A DNA stretch of 45,153 bases from Thermoproteota archaeon (GTDB lineage: Archaea > Thermoproteota > Methanomethylicia > Methanomethylicales > Methanomethylicaceae). Position 1 is the first letter of the stretch, and every line of letters starts with the position of its first letter. Both the position numbers and the translations under genes were made by a program. Under the pieces are notes generated by a model, which was not told where the DNA came from, searched no databases, and worked only from the letters and a program-made list of their open reading frames with translations. Positions 27,777-37,442 of this stretch are shown here, piece by piece. The stretch covers positions 1 through 45,153 of the forward strand of contig JASFYL010000005.1 in the NCBI GenBank assembly GCA_030055575.1. Reading direction: 5' to 3'.

Positions 27777-29501
27777 CTAGGCTAGCCCTCCGAACAGCAG
27801 CCTTATCATGCCAAGTTCCCGGAATGCGAAGATGCCTAAGAGGGCTAGCGCAACGGATACGGCGCCAGGAAGTAGACCGTCAGCGACAGACCCGCCCCTA
27901 CTCAGCTTACCGCCGACCAGACCAAGCAGGAATGCGTCGTAGATTACAGAGAGGTAAGCGATCGATTCGGTCAGTTCAAACTGGGTCAATGTCATGAATG
28001 AGAGACCGAATGGGAGGGCAATGGCCGATGTGCCCAAGGCGCCCACGAAGAGCCTCCCGACAACGTCGACTGCGATAACGGTCGTGAACGTGAGTACGAC
28101 TGTGTTAACGTAGCTCACGGCAGCGAAGAACCTTGTCTGGGAGGAGAGAGCCCTCATGGACTGCCCGAGGTTGGATACCAACTCTGAAAGGTGATCTAGG
28201 CTCTTAGGCTCGGCTCCAAGGCGCTCGGCCTCGTCGATCAGCTCGAACGCCGCTCGCACCACCCAAGGGAACCGAACCGACCCTGCGACGACTGAGATGG
28301 GGGCACCTACCTTCAGGAAAGCGGAGATCCTGTGAAGGAATCTGTCAAAGTGGCGGTTGAAAGAATGGCTCTCGGAGAATCTTACCAAAGACATGCCCGG
28401 CGAGACCCCTTTCTTCGCCTCCTCGGCCACCAGGCGCGTGAATGAAGGCAGCGCAGAGAGGATCTGATTGGATTCTTTCCTTGCAGGGGCGTAGTGGATT
28501 GCAGCAGAGACCAAGAAGAGGAGAAGCACAAAGCCGAATGTGTAGTGCAGGGGAACGAGGATGCCGAGCCTCCAGTTCAGGAAGGCAACAAGGGCAGCGG
28601 TAGGAAAAGACAGCATGGATAGTGAAAATGCTCTTAGGGAAACCGGCGAGGTCAGCTCTCTCGGGATCGAGGAGTCGACCATGTAGCTCAGAAGCACAGC
28701 ACTGAGTGTCGGAAACCCTATGCATGCCAGCACGAGGGTAGAGAGCGATATTATAGAGCTGAATACGGCGCCGATCGTCAGGATCCCCATAGGAAGCATT
28801 ATGAAAGCAACCATCTCAGCCGATGCTATCACTGAGAACTTGTCCGTGAGTAGCCTCAGGCTGCCCTGGATCTGGGAGAAGACTTTCATCAATTCGTCCC
28901 TGAGTATGGAAGGGACCGTGTCCCCCTGCCTCTGGGCAGCCACGACCGAGAGGTAAAGATCCTTTACCCGTTCGGAGGGATGGTGCCTCGCCTCGAAGAC
29001 CATGGCATCGTAAGGGTGGATCGCATAGAGCCTCCTTACCTTCTCCACCCGATCTGCCTCCTGTCTGAAGCCCGGAAGCGATTCCGAGTGCCTTATCAGA
29101 TCCATGGTTGCCTGGAGGGAGACCCCTGAGGATGCGGCTATTGCGAGATAGGTTGTGAAGAAGGGCAGCTCCCTCTCGCATAAGACCCTCCTCTTCGAGA
29201 TCAGGAGGAGCGGTTTAAAGAAGAGGGAGGCCGGGATCAACCAAGAGGCTGCTGCAAGTGCCCCTACCGCAAGTAAAAGAGAATACGGGGCAGAGTATGC
29301 GCCCGTGGCAGCCAATAGGAGGAGCCCCAATGCGAAGACCGATGAGGAGGTTGATGCAAAGATCGCCTTGCGAATCCGCTTCGAGTACTCGATAGGCGAG
29401 GCGTTAAGGCCGCTCTGGTAAAGCCTGAGCGCCAAGTTTCCGCTTAGGCTGTATGTCAGGAAAGAAAAGAGAGAAGGCCTAACGCCAAGCCTCACGCCCA
29501 C
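27777..29501 (-). CDS. TadC/type II secretion F-like integral membrane protein of an archaeal type IV pilus system
   Basis: 574 aa, two T2SSF-like halves (ELPFFTTYLAIAASSGVSLQATMDLIRHSE...; LPSFTRLVAEEAKKGVSPGMSLVRFSE...), multiple TM segments. Confidence 0.85.
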   Translation of the reverse strand: MGVRLGVRPSLFSFLTYSLSGNLALRLYQSGLNASPIEYSKRIRKAIFASTSSSVFALGLLLLAATGAYSAPYSLLLAVGALAAASWLIPASLFFKPLLLISKRRVLCERELPFFTTYLAIAASSGVSLQATMDLIRHSESLPGFRQEADRVEKVRRLYAIHPYDAMVFEARHHPSERVKDLYLSVVAAQRQGDTVPSILRDELMKVFSQIQGSLRLLTDKFSVIASAEMVAFIMLPMGILTIGAVFSSIISLSTLVLACIGFPTLSAVLLSYMVDSSIPRELTSPVSLRAFSLSMLSFPTAALVAFLNWRLGILVPLHYTFGFVLLLFLVSAAIHYAPARKESNQILSALPSFTRLVAEEAKKGVSPGMSLVRFSESHSFNRHFDRFLHRISAFLKVGAPISVVAGSVRFPWVVRAAFELIDEAERLGAEPKSLDHLSELVSNLGQSMRALSSQTRFFAAVSYVNTVVLTFTTVIAVDVVGRLFVGALGTSAIALPFGLSFMTLTQFELTESIAYLSVIYDAFLLGLVGGKLSRGGSVADGLLPGAVSVALALLGIFAFRELGMIRLLFGGLA

Positions 29502-31210
29502 TCCCCCTCCAAAACCCCTCTGTTTCGTCCGGCTCGCCCCTGGTCTGCAAAGTCCCCTCCCTCAGAGATCGATCGGCTGAAAAGCATTCCATCACCAGAT
29601 GAATCACCGATGCAAACCAGGTCCTCAGGATCGAAGCTATCTGGGGAGGATTGGAATGCCCAGACGGCCTTTGCTACGAGCCCAGACTCCCTGAATTCTG
29701 CCCTCACCTTGGAGATCTCCAAGAGGCGGGTTAGGAATTTGACTCGCTTCCTGTAATTCTGGAGGAAGGCTTCCTCAGAAACCCCTGTTTCTTCGATAAC
29801 CCTCCTCGCCGAGTTAGAGGAGATGAGTGCCCTCTCATCGCAGACGAATCTATCTTCCTCTCCCTGGTACGTGAAAAGCGGGGTGAGCCGCAGGTCAGGA
29901 TCCAAGTCGTAGTAGTTGAGGACCCTCCTCCTTATTCTCGTCCGCCCCTCAACGCGCGAAGGATATTTTCCGACGAGAAGGATCCCAGCCAGTGACCTGA
30001 GGGCGCCCCTGTCGACTGAGATCGGGTGTGAGAGGAGGCGCTCGAGTGCGGAGGATGGGCTCTCCGCATGCAAGGAAGTAATCCCCCCGTGTCCAGTCAT
30101 GATTGCCTGTGCCCAGATCCTGCCTTCCTCCCCCCTTACCTCGCCCACAATAATATAGTCTGCAGACATCCGCAGGGCTTCCTTGACCAGCGCGAACATG
30201 CCTATCTCCCCCCGCTCGTCTAGGGTGACTGACTCCCGAACCACAAGCGAGAACCTGTTTGGGTGGGCAAGTCGAAGTTCAGGAGTGTCCTCGATGGTGA
30301 CTATTATTGCCCTCTCAGGTATGAGGTTACATAGCGCATTTATCATCGAAGTCTTGCCGGTTCCCATCGCCCCGCAGACCAAGAATGCCTTCCTGTGCTC
30401 CTCGAGTACCATCAGCCACGCAGCCATCTGGGGGGAGATAGTGTTGTTCAGCATCATCGAGGTGATGGACCATGGCTTCTCGGGGAACTTTCTTATGATG
30501 AAGCTCGAGCCTTCCACTGTGACCTCTCGCTTGTACGAAGCAGAAAGCCGTGAGCCGTCCGGTAGGCGGATGCTGAGGATCGGTCTGAATAGGGAGACCG
30601 ACTTCCCTGAGAGATGAACCAGCTTTTCCACGTAACGGTCCACCTCACCTGGAGCGAAGACGACATTGCTCGGCATGTTTCCGTAGTCGGAGTGCGTGCA
30701 GGAGACTGGGTTGTTTGAGGATGCCAAGACCACGTCCTCTACCTTATGGTCAGAGACCATTGGGTCGAGGGGACCGTACCCGATTATCTCCCTCTTGAGG
30801 AAATACTTGTGCCTCGGATCATCTAGCCCTGCTTTCTTAAGGTAGTCGTCAAACTGCCGCTCATCCCCTACAGCGGAAGTCGGCATTATGAAGAGGAGTT
30901 TCGAGGCAACCTCAGCTAGCATCGAGTGTTCCTCAGGAGTGAGTGGAGGGTCATGGATCAGGTATTCGAGATCCTTCGTCACGTAGACCGTGGCTAGACC
31001 GACCCGGTAGCTATCGATTATCTCGTAGTTCGAGAGGCGGACATGCGATGTCTTTATTTGGAACGGCGGGAGGGAGAACTTGTTCTTTGAAAGGCGGCGC
31101 CTCATCTCCAAATCCTCGAAGACCTCCCCTTCCAAACTTTCGAATGATTTGGAGACAACCCCAGCAGCGGATTTCCTTCCTCTCAACTTGAGCAAACACA
31201 CACTCTCCAA
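29492..31210 (-). CDS. TadA/VirB11-type secretion ATPase
   Basis: 572 aa; Walker A CGAMGTGKTSMINAL, VTIEDTPELRLAHPN, IIVGEVRGEEGRIWAQAIMTGHGGITSLHAESPSSALERL. Confidence 0.93.
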   Translation of the reverse strand: MESVCLLKLRGRKSAAGVVSKSFESLEGEVFEDLEMRRRLSKNKFSLPPFQIKTSHVRLSNYEIIDSYRVGLATVYVTKDLEYLIHDPPLTPEEHSMLAEVASKLLFIMPTSAVGDERQFDDYLKKAGLDDPRHKYFLKREIIGYGPLDPMVSDHKVEDVVLASSNNPVSCTHSDYGNMPSNVVFAPGEVDRYVEKLVHLSGKSVSLFRPILSIRLPDGSRLSASYKREVTVEGSSFIIRKFPEKPWSITSMMLNNTISPQMAAWLMVLEEHRKAFLVCGAMGTGKTSMINALCNLIPERAIIVTIEDTPELRLAHPNRFSLVVRESVTLDERGEIGMFALVKEALRMSADYIIVGEVRGEEGRIWAQAIMTGHGGITSLHAESPSSALERLLSHPISVDRGALRSLAGILLVGKYPSRVEGRTRIRRRVLNYYDLDPDLRLTPLFTYQGEEDRFVCDERALISSNSARRVIEETGVSEEAFLQNYRKRVKFLTRLLEISKVRAEFRESGLVAKAVWAFQSSPDSFDPEDLVCIGDSSGDGMLFSRSISEGGDFADQGRAGRNRGVLEGEWA

Positions 31211-31222
31211 AAAAAGAGAGGC

Positions 31223-31624
31223 CTACTGGACGTAGGCGCTGAAGATGAGTGTCCCCTGGTCTGTATTCAACGCTCCTCTCAGTATGGTGCCTGTGTTGAA
31301 TGTGATGTTGAAGTCGAACTGGAGCACGCGACTCTCCCCAGCCCTAATCGTATAATTTGCGTTTCCGGTATAATTGCCAAGGAGGCAGGAAGAGACGGCA
31401 GCATCGGCGTTGCCTATGTTCCTGACCGTCATGTAGAGCGTATCGTTCTGTACGACAGGAGATCCGACAATCATGAGGGCTCCCTGGTTCGAGGCGGAGG
31501 CTCCAGTCGATAGCATCCAGCTTACAACTATCCCCGTTACAGCAAGCGCTGCCACAGTTACTAGAATAGTAATTATCGGCGTCGAGATCTCCCCTCTCTT
31601 GTTCCTGGTTCTCTTTGTTGACAT
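31223..31624 (-). CDS. Type IV pilin-like protein
   Basis: From ATG at 31624 (SD gcgagg): MSTKRTRNKRGEISTPIITILVTVAALAVTGIVVSWMLSTGAS...; short basic leader, Gly-Glu, then hydrophobic helix; immediately upstream of ATPase/TadC genes. Confidence 0.75.
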   Translation of the reverse strand: MSTKRTRNKRGEISTPIITILVTVAALAVTGIVVSWMLSTGASASNQGALMIVGSPVVQNDTLYMTVRNIGNADAAVSSCLLGNYTGNANYTIRAGESRVLQFDFNITFNTGTILRGALNTDQGTLIFSAYVQ

Positions 31625-31762
31625 TTTTCCTCGCAAGATACGAGCGTTATAAAAATGCTGCACTCTAAGCATTCCTGCACGGGTGTTCTAATCTCTAGTC
31701 CAAATGTTCAGATCAATAGCATAAAATAAAGACCGACCCACAATTATTATGGGATTTGAATT

Positions 31763-33568
31763 ATGAATGGTACTTACAAGTTTCTGTTGGTGTCGATAAC
31801 CGCAGTCGTCCTGATACTCTCGGCGGTAGCATATGTAGGAAGCCAGCCGCCAGGCTCAGATCTGAAACGGTTCTCCAGCATGGCGGAACTGCAGGAGTTT
31901 CTTAGGGAGAAAGGAGGCTCAGGATGGCCGGTTTTCTACATGACGAGGGATTCCTCAATCTTCGCTTTCCAATTCAGTGCGGAGGCGGGGGCGGCTGGGT
32001 ATCCCACAAAGGACTACTCAACGACGAACGTACAGGTAGCTGGCGTTGACGAGGCGGACATCGCGAAGAGCGACGGGGAATTCCTCTATATTGCCTCAGG
32101 AAGCGCTGTTTACATTGTCAGGGCGTACCCGCCCGAAACCGCCGGAGTTGTGGCGAAGATCAAGCTCAATGACTCGTATTCGCTTGACCTTTACGTGAAC
32201 GGGGACAGGCTGGTGGTAATTGGGAGCGGGTACTCAAACGTCGTGAGGGAGTACGATAGCAGGATGTACATAAGGTCTGTAGCAGAATCATTCATTAAGG
32301 TCTACGACATCTCCGACAGGACTTCCCCAGAGCTCGTCAAGGAACTCACCCTGAACGGAACCGTGATAGGCTCAAGGATGATAGGAGACTACGTGTATAT
32401 TGTCGCCCAGAAGTACCCATACGAGCCCTACTACACTGGCGGCGAAAAGAGTGAGGTAGAACTCCCATCCTATGCTTTCGGTGAAATTACAGTTCAGATC
32501 AGACCTGAGGAGGTCTACTACATCAACTCCCAGGAATCCTATTACACATTCATCACAGTAATAGCCATCAATGTGGTTGACGACGGAGCGCAGCCATCCC
32601 ACGAGGTCTTCTTGGCAGGGGTGTCCTCGACGATGTATGTGTCAAGCGAGAACATGTACTTGGTTGCGCAGCGGTCCTACCTATACCGACCAATGCTTGT
32701 TGCACCATTGTTCTCCGCGACTGAGGATGACTGGAAGGAGGAGACTCTCGTTTACAGGCTAAGCCTGAGCAACGGTACAGTCGCGCTCGAGGCACACGGA
32801 ACCGTCCCCGGTCGCGTGCTAAACCAGTACAGCATGGACGAGCACAATGGTTACTTCAGGGTAGCCACAACCGAGTGGACCACCAACGGTTCCAAGAACG
32901 GCGTCTATGTGATGGATCTTGACCTCAAGATAGCAGGGTCCCTCACCGACATAGCACCAGGCGAAACAATATACTCCGCGAGGTTCATGGGAGAAAGGTG
33001 CTATCTTGTCACATTCAGGCAGGTTGACCCGTTCTTCGTGATCGACCTGAGCGACCCGAAAATCCCGTCTATGCTCGGATACCTCAAGATACCAGGGTAC
33101 TCGAGCTACCTGCATCCCTTCGACGATGGACACATAATTGGGGTCGGTAAGGAAGGCTCAAACCTGAAGCTTTCGCTGTTCGATGTGACTGACGTTGCCC
33201 ATCCTGCTGAAGTCGCCAAGTTCAACCTGAACTACAGCTACTCGGACTCCGAAGTGCTCTACGATCCGAAGGCATTCCTCTTCGACGCTACGAGGCAGCT
33301 CCTTTCCCTGCCGGTGGGATGGGGAGAATCGAAAGGGCTCTGGAGCTACTATTCCCACGGGGCGTATGTATTCAACCTTAGCGTTGAGCAGGGGTTCGTA
33401 CTTAAGGGCGTAATAATTCAAGAGTCTGACCAGACAGAGAACCTCTGGAGCCTGACTGTGAGGCGGATACTCTACATCGAAGACGCACTTTACACAGTCT
33501 CCAACGAGAAGGTGTGCATTAGCGACGCCGATTCCCTCGATCTCCTCGCATCAGTCGAGTTGCGATAA
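31763..33568 (+). CDS. Secreted/membrane-anchored C-terminal beta-propeller domain protein
   Basis: 601 aa; N-terminal hydrophobic anchor YKFLLVSITAVVLILSAVAYVG; STTNVQVAGVDEADIAKSDGEFLYIASGSAVYIVRAYPP typical of the beta-propeller (PF09826-type) family. Confidence 0.88.
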   Translation: MNGTYKFLLVSITAVVLILSAVAYVGSQPPGSDLKRFSSMAELQEFLREKGGSGWPVFYMTRDSSIFAFQFSAEAGAAGYPTKDYSTTNVQVAGVDEADIAKSDGEFLYIASGSAVYIVRAYPPETAGVVAKIKLNDSYSLDLYVNGDRLVVIGSGYSNVVREYDSRMYIRSVAESFIKVYDISDRTSPELVKELTLNGTVIGSRMIGDYVYIVAQKYPYEPYYTGGEKSEVELPSYAFGEITVQIRPEEVYYINSQESYYTFITVIAINVVDDGAQPSHEVFLAGVSSTMYVSSENMYLVAQRSYLYRPMLVAPLFSATEDDWKEETLVYRLSLSNGTVALEAHGTVPGRVLNQYSMDEHNGYFRVATTEWTTNGSKNGVYVMDLDLKIAGSLTDIAPGETIYSARFMGERCYLVTFRQVDPFFVIDLSDPKIPSMLGYLKIPGYSSYLHPFDDGHIIGVGKEGSNLKLSLFDVTDVAHPAEVAKFNLNYSYSDSEVLYDPKAFLFDATRQLLSLPVGWGESKGLWSYYSHGAYVFNLSVEQGFVLKGVIIQESDQTENLWSLTVRRILYIEDALYTVSNEKVCISDADSLDLLASVELR

Positions 33569-33756
33569 ACCACAAAACAGCGCATTTGCAATCTTTTTTT
33601 CTGCAACCCCCAAGAGGCGGTCGGACGATCGTTCGGATCGACAGGAACTTGCATCACCCTCCTTTTGTCGTCAGCAGAGCGAGCGGCAGTGTAGCCGAGC
33701 TTTTGGAAAATGCCATTTCTTAGAATAAAAAGAAACCGGAGCTACCTTAGGTCTCA

Positions 33757-34563
33757 TCAGGGAATCTCTTCAAGTTTTACAGAGTGGCCTAGCGCCCTGT
33801 GGGTGACCCGAACGTTCCTGAGATCGATCAGGCGGGCTAGCGCCTTCAGCTCCCCGACGGAAGGGTTCCTCATCTTCGAATACTCCTCGCAGCCTGCGTT
33901 TTCCGGGACGAACTCTACCAAGGTGAACCTTGCCTCACCTTTGTCAGCTTTGTTGTCGTATCCGAGCTCCTTCAGCTTCGCCGCTACCGACCTTGCTATC
34001 CTCGGGGCATCGTTCACACCAGGGATGATGACCATCCTAAGGTCGACGTAAGCTTCAGAGGAGAGAGCTAGCCTTATTGACTCGACTACTTTTCTCGATC
34101 GAGGCTCAGGAACCCCAGTGACCTTTTCATACTCTGAATCGTCGAGCGAGGTCTTGATGTCTATTGAAACTAGGTCGAGGAGGGGCAACATCTCCGATAG
34201 GCGTTCAGGCATCGTGCCGTTCGTGTCCACGCCGAACCTTAATCCGAGGGATTTTGCTCTCGCTGCGATCCTTTTCAGGGGATCAAGTTGGAGAAGTGGC
34301 TCACCCCCAGTCACCTTGCAAGCGCAAACAGTCTTGGAGCCCCCCAAGAACTCGAGGATCCGCCGCAAGTCTGTGCGGTGGGACTCTTCCTGAGTCCTGA
34401 GCTTCCAGTTCTGGCAGTAGCCGCATCTGTAATTGCAGCCTGAGAAGAATACGACGATGGCAGGCTCTCCAGGGTAGTCACAAAGGGAGAGGGGCAGCAC
34501 CTCCGGAGCGTATACCCAATCGCCGTCCCCGCCTGCCCTTGATCTCCCAGAACCGCCGCTCAT
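33757..34563 (-). CDS. nrdG: Anaerobic ribonucleoside-triphosphate reductase activating protein (radical SAM)
   Basis: CNYRCGYCQNWKLR SAM cluster, VTGGEPLLQ, DTNGTMPE; ATG at 34563 overlaps the nrdD stop. Confidence 0.92.
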   Translation of the reverse strand: MSGGSGRSRAGGDGDWVYAPEVLPLSLCDYPGEPAIVVFFSGCNYRCGYCQNWKLRTQEESHRTDLRRILEFLGGSKTVCACKVTGGEPLLQLDPLKRIAARAKSLGLRFGVDTNGTMPERLSEMLPLLDLVSIDIKTSLDDSEYEKVTGVPEPRSRKVVESIRLALSSEAYVDLRMVIIPGVNDAPRIARSVAAKLKELGYDNKADKGEARFTLVEFVPENAGCEEYSKMRNPSVGELKALARLIDLRNVRVTHRALGHSVKLEEIP

Positions 34564-36731
34564 GATATCCTTACCCTGTACCTGTCTATGAGTTCCTGCT
34601 TCTTCGCCGCGTTCCAAGAGCTCACGTCCTGGTAGTACCCGGTGATCCTCGAGTAGTTCTTCACCGAGGCGCTGCCGCACACCGGGCACTTGGAGCTTAG
34701 TCCGCCCCCAACATACCCGCAGTCCCTGCATAATGAGATGTCCTTGGTATGCGACCAGTACCCAACCCAGGACTGGGTAGCGATTCTCCGGTTTAGCTTC
34801 AGGAGTGCCTCGGGATCAGGGTTCGCCTCCCCGATCCAGACGTGGAATATGTCCCCTCCCTTGAGGATGGGGAAGAAGCGCTGCTCGATGCTGAGGCGCT
34901 GGTCGAGCGTCACCGGCGCAGAGACATTGACGTGGGCTCCGTTCGAGTAGTAGACCGGGACATCCTTGGTGTCGTTTAATCTTGATAGTGCGCTCTCTAG
35001 GTTGCCCTTGACGAGCTCCCTGGCGAACTTGGGGTAGTGGATGAGGTCTGCAACCGCAAAGCGCTGGGCTGCGGACTCGGCCGGAGTCCTGGCGATCGAG
35101 AACTTCTCCCCAGTCTCCTCAGCGTATGACTTCCTGATCTTGTCCATCTCAATGAGGACTTTGAGTGCCAGCTTCTGGGCAGATTGGTCTTCGTGGATCT
35201 CGTACCCGGTCATGTGCTGCACTAGCTCGTTCATGCCCACGAACCCTATTGTCAAGGACAGGTTGTTGATGTCGACGGCTGGGGGCGCCCCGCGCGGGCG
35301 CTGCGAAGCGAACGGTATCAGCCCCCGCTCGAACTGCCTCTTTATCGTCGCGCTCTTTAAAAGGAGGGCCTCCTTCGCAATGTCCATTGTCGACTTGAGG
35401 ATCTCCAGCAACCGCGCTTCGTCTCCTCCGGACTTGTATGCCACCCTTGGGAGGTTCACGGTGACCACCTGCATCCCTCCCATCGAGAAGTGGGCTCCTC
35501 CCTCGAACATTATCTTCTTCTGGAAGCTCTCGGACTTGCCGTCCTCTGAAAAGGAATAGGCGCAGCACTGGAAGCATGAGACACCGTCCTCGCCACCGCG
35601 GTAGGTCGGGATCATGTTGTCGTAGTAGGTCGACCCGAACTTTGCCGAGAGCTGGGCTGCCCTGAGCATCACGTCCTCGTATTCCTTGTCCTCCCAGTAC
35701 CTTCTCCGCTGGACAACCTCAGGCTTCGGGAAATTGAACATCTTGCCCATAGCGTCCCCTTTTAGGTACTCATCCAGCAGCGCTAGCGCGAATGCATGGA
35801 CGGTCTCCTCCAAATCGCCATACCTGAGGTCGGACCACACCTTTCCGTGCGAGACTACCGGGGCGTCCTGCCAGACCTTGGGCACCCCGGACTCTATCTG
35901 TATCGAGGAGAAGACGGGCTGCCCTCCCCGGGCTACGTATAGCTGGGTCATCTCGTAGAGGAACATCTGCGCAGTCTGGTGAAGCTTCTTCGAGTCGAGC
36001 CCAACGAGGTAGGGAGCCATGAAGACCGTGAAGTTGAAGAAGCCTTGCCCCCCTGCGAAGTTTGTCTGGGCTGCCCCCAAGACCTTCGCGGCGTGAAGTA
36101 TCGCAACCTCAGCGTGCTTGGCGGGTCCCGCTACCGAGGTATGAGTCCCGGTGCCGTCGGGCATGAGACCGTAAAAGAAGAAGTACCTGAGGTCGTGGTC
36201 TTGGCAGAATGGGCGCGTCCCCCAGTACTCCAAGTCATGCAGGTGAATGTCGCCCTTCAGGTGCGCGTCGGCTATGTGTGACGGGATCATGAGGAGGTAG
36301 GACTCCTTGCTGAGGAAGTCCGCCTTCTTCTTGTGGAAGGTCTCTGGGTTTGGTTGGAGGTTCGCGTTCTCCCTCGACTCGTACCCGTCTGAGTTGTCGA
36401 TCCTGTAGACCTCGTAGAGGGGCATCCCGACCCTCGTGTAGACATTCCTCTGCTTAGCAAAGCCGTGCTCCAAGAGCTTGACGTTCACGATCTCCCGTAT
36501 CAGGGGGCCGCTCAGCATCTTCAGGCGCATGTTCAGTATCTCCTCCTGGACCTCGTCAGCTATTAGCCTTGCCTCCTCCTCACTGAGCGGCTTCTCCCCA
36601 TACAGCTCCTTTACGAGCTGAGTCTCCTTCACCAGGCTCTTCACAATCAAGTCCTTGTTGAAGGGGACAATCACCCCGTCGCTCCGCCTCACAGGCGGAG
36701 GGCACTTTCCGTTCATCATGACCTCTGTCAT
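34560..36731 (-). CDS. nrdD: Anaerobic ribonucleoside-triphosphate reductase
   Basis: 723 aa; N-terminal ATP-cone, GDIHLHDLEYWGTRPFCQDHDLRYFFF, C-terminal CRDCGYVGGGLSSKCPVCGSASVKNYSRITGYYQ glycyl-radical region. Confidence 0.97.
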   Translation of the reverse strand: MTEVMMNGKCPPPVRRSDGVIVPFNKDLIVKSLVKETQLVKELYGEKPLSEEEARLIADEVQEEILNMRLKMLSGPLIREIVNVKLLEHGFAKQRNVYTRVGMPLYEVYRIDNSDGYESRENANLQPNPETFHKKKADFLSKESYLLMIPSHIADAHLKGDIHLHDLEYWGTRPFCQDHDLRYFFFYGLMPDGTGTHTSVAGPAKHAEVAILHAAKVLGAAQTNFAGGQGFFNFTVFMAPYLVGLDSKKLHQTAQMFLYEMTQLYVARGGQPVFSSIQIESGVPKVWQDAPVVSHGKVWSDLRYGDLEETVHAFALALLDEYLKGDAMGKMFNFPKPEVVQRRRYWEDKEYEDVMLRAAQLSAKFGSTYYDNMIPTYRGGEDGVSCFQCCAYSFSEDGKSESFQKKIMFEGGAHFSMGGMQVVTVNLPRVAYKSGGDEARLLEILKSTMDIAKEALLLKSATIKRQFERGLIPFASQRPRGAPPAVDINNLSLTIGFVGMNELVQHMTGYEIHEDQSAQKLALKVLIEMDKIRKSYAEETGEKFSIARTPAESAAQRFAVADLIHYPKFARELVKGNLESALSRLNDTKDVPVYYSNGAHVNVSAPVTLDQRLSIEQRFFPILKGGDIFHVWIGEANPDPEALLKLNRRIATQSWVGYWSHTKDISLCRDCGYVGGGLSSKCPVCGSASVKNYSRITGYYQDVSSWNAAKKQELIDRYRVRIS

Positions 36732-36905
36732 AAAAGCGACCCCTATGCGAGTTTTCCAGCAAATATTTAAGGCGTTTCATCCTATCCAGCGGTGGATTTA
36801 TAAGTTTTTTTAGAGTGATCTGTTTAAAGAAATCGATAAAAAGACCAGAGGCTATGTTGAATTTTTCATTATGGTAAATAAACAGTCCAGTCAATAACCA
36901 GTAGA

Positions 36906-37226
36906 TCAGCGATCCGCGGCGGATCTTAGGATCGATCTGAACAGGGGTCCCGCCTCTGTGGAAAGCTCCGAGATGGTCAAAGGATGACCCACGCGGTCTG
37001 CCAAGGCACCTGCGCCTATCAGCGCCAGACCTAGGAGGTCGCTGAAGGGCTCAGGGCTGGGCGTGAGTAGGAGGGCTGTGCCAAGCCTCTTTAGCCCCCC
37101 TTTGCTCTGCTTTCTACTGGGCTCCCCTATGATCGTGCGGATCGAGTTAAGCTCCCTCGCGAGGTCGCTCACAGAGCAGCTTGCGTCCCTGGCGCAGTCT
37201 GCTAAGAGCCTGTTGGCTTCGCGCAT
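36906..37226 (-). CDS. Hypothetical protein divergent from the his operon
   Basis: 106 aa, helix-rich, coding-like composition; family not recognised. Confidence 0.55.
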   Translation of the reverse strand: MREANRLLADCARDASCSVSDLARELNSIRTIIGEPSRKQSKGGLKRLGTALLLTPSPEPFSDLLGLALIGAGALADRVGHPLTISELSTEAGPLFRSILRSAADR

Positions 37227-37330
37227 TATTGCACCCTAACCACACTCTCCCGTGTATAGGCTTTTTAAGGCTTGCCTCTGCTTTTTCCGACAAAAAAATC
37301 GTTTTGTTTTGGTGGGAGAAGAGTGGGAAA

Positions 37331-37340
37331 AGTTTAAATA
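37331..37340 (+). promoter_or_regulatory. TATA-box-like element (agtttaaata) for the his operon
   Basis: gaaaagTTTAAATAA located about 35 nt upstream of ATG 37373; SD-like ggggag at 37363-37368. Confidence 0.55.
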
Positions 37341-37442
37341 ACATACTCCCGTCCCGGCTTCAGGGGAGCCTGATGCAAAAGAGGGATTTAGTTCACTAGG
37401 TTCCAGACGCCCAGAGGATTCAGGGATCTGGGCCCTGAAGAG

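Noticed and set aside
34564-34731. N-terminal extension of nrdG in the ORF track
   Set aside because: Lies inside nrdD in another frame; ATG at 34563 overlapping the nrdD stop is the likely start.
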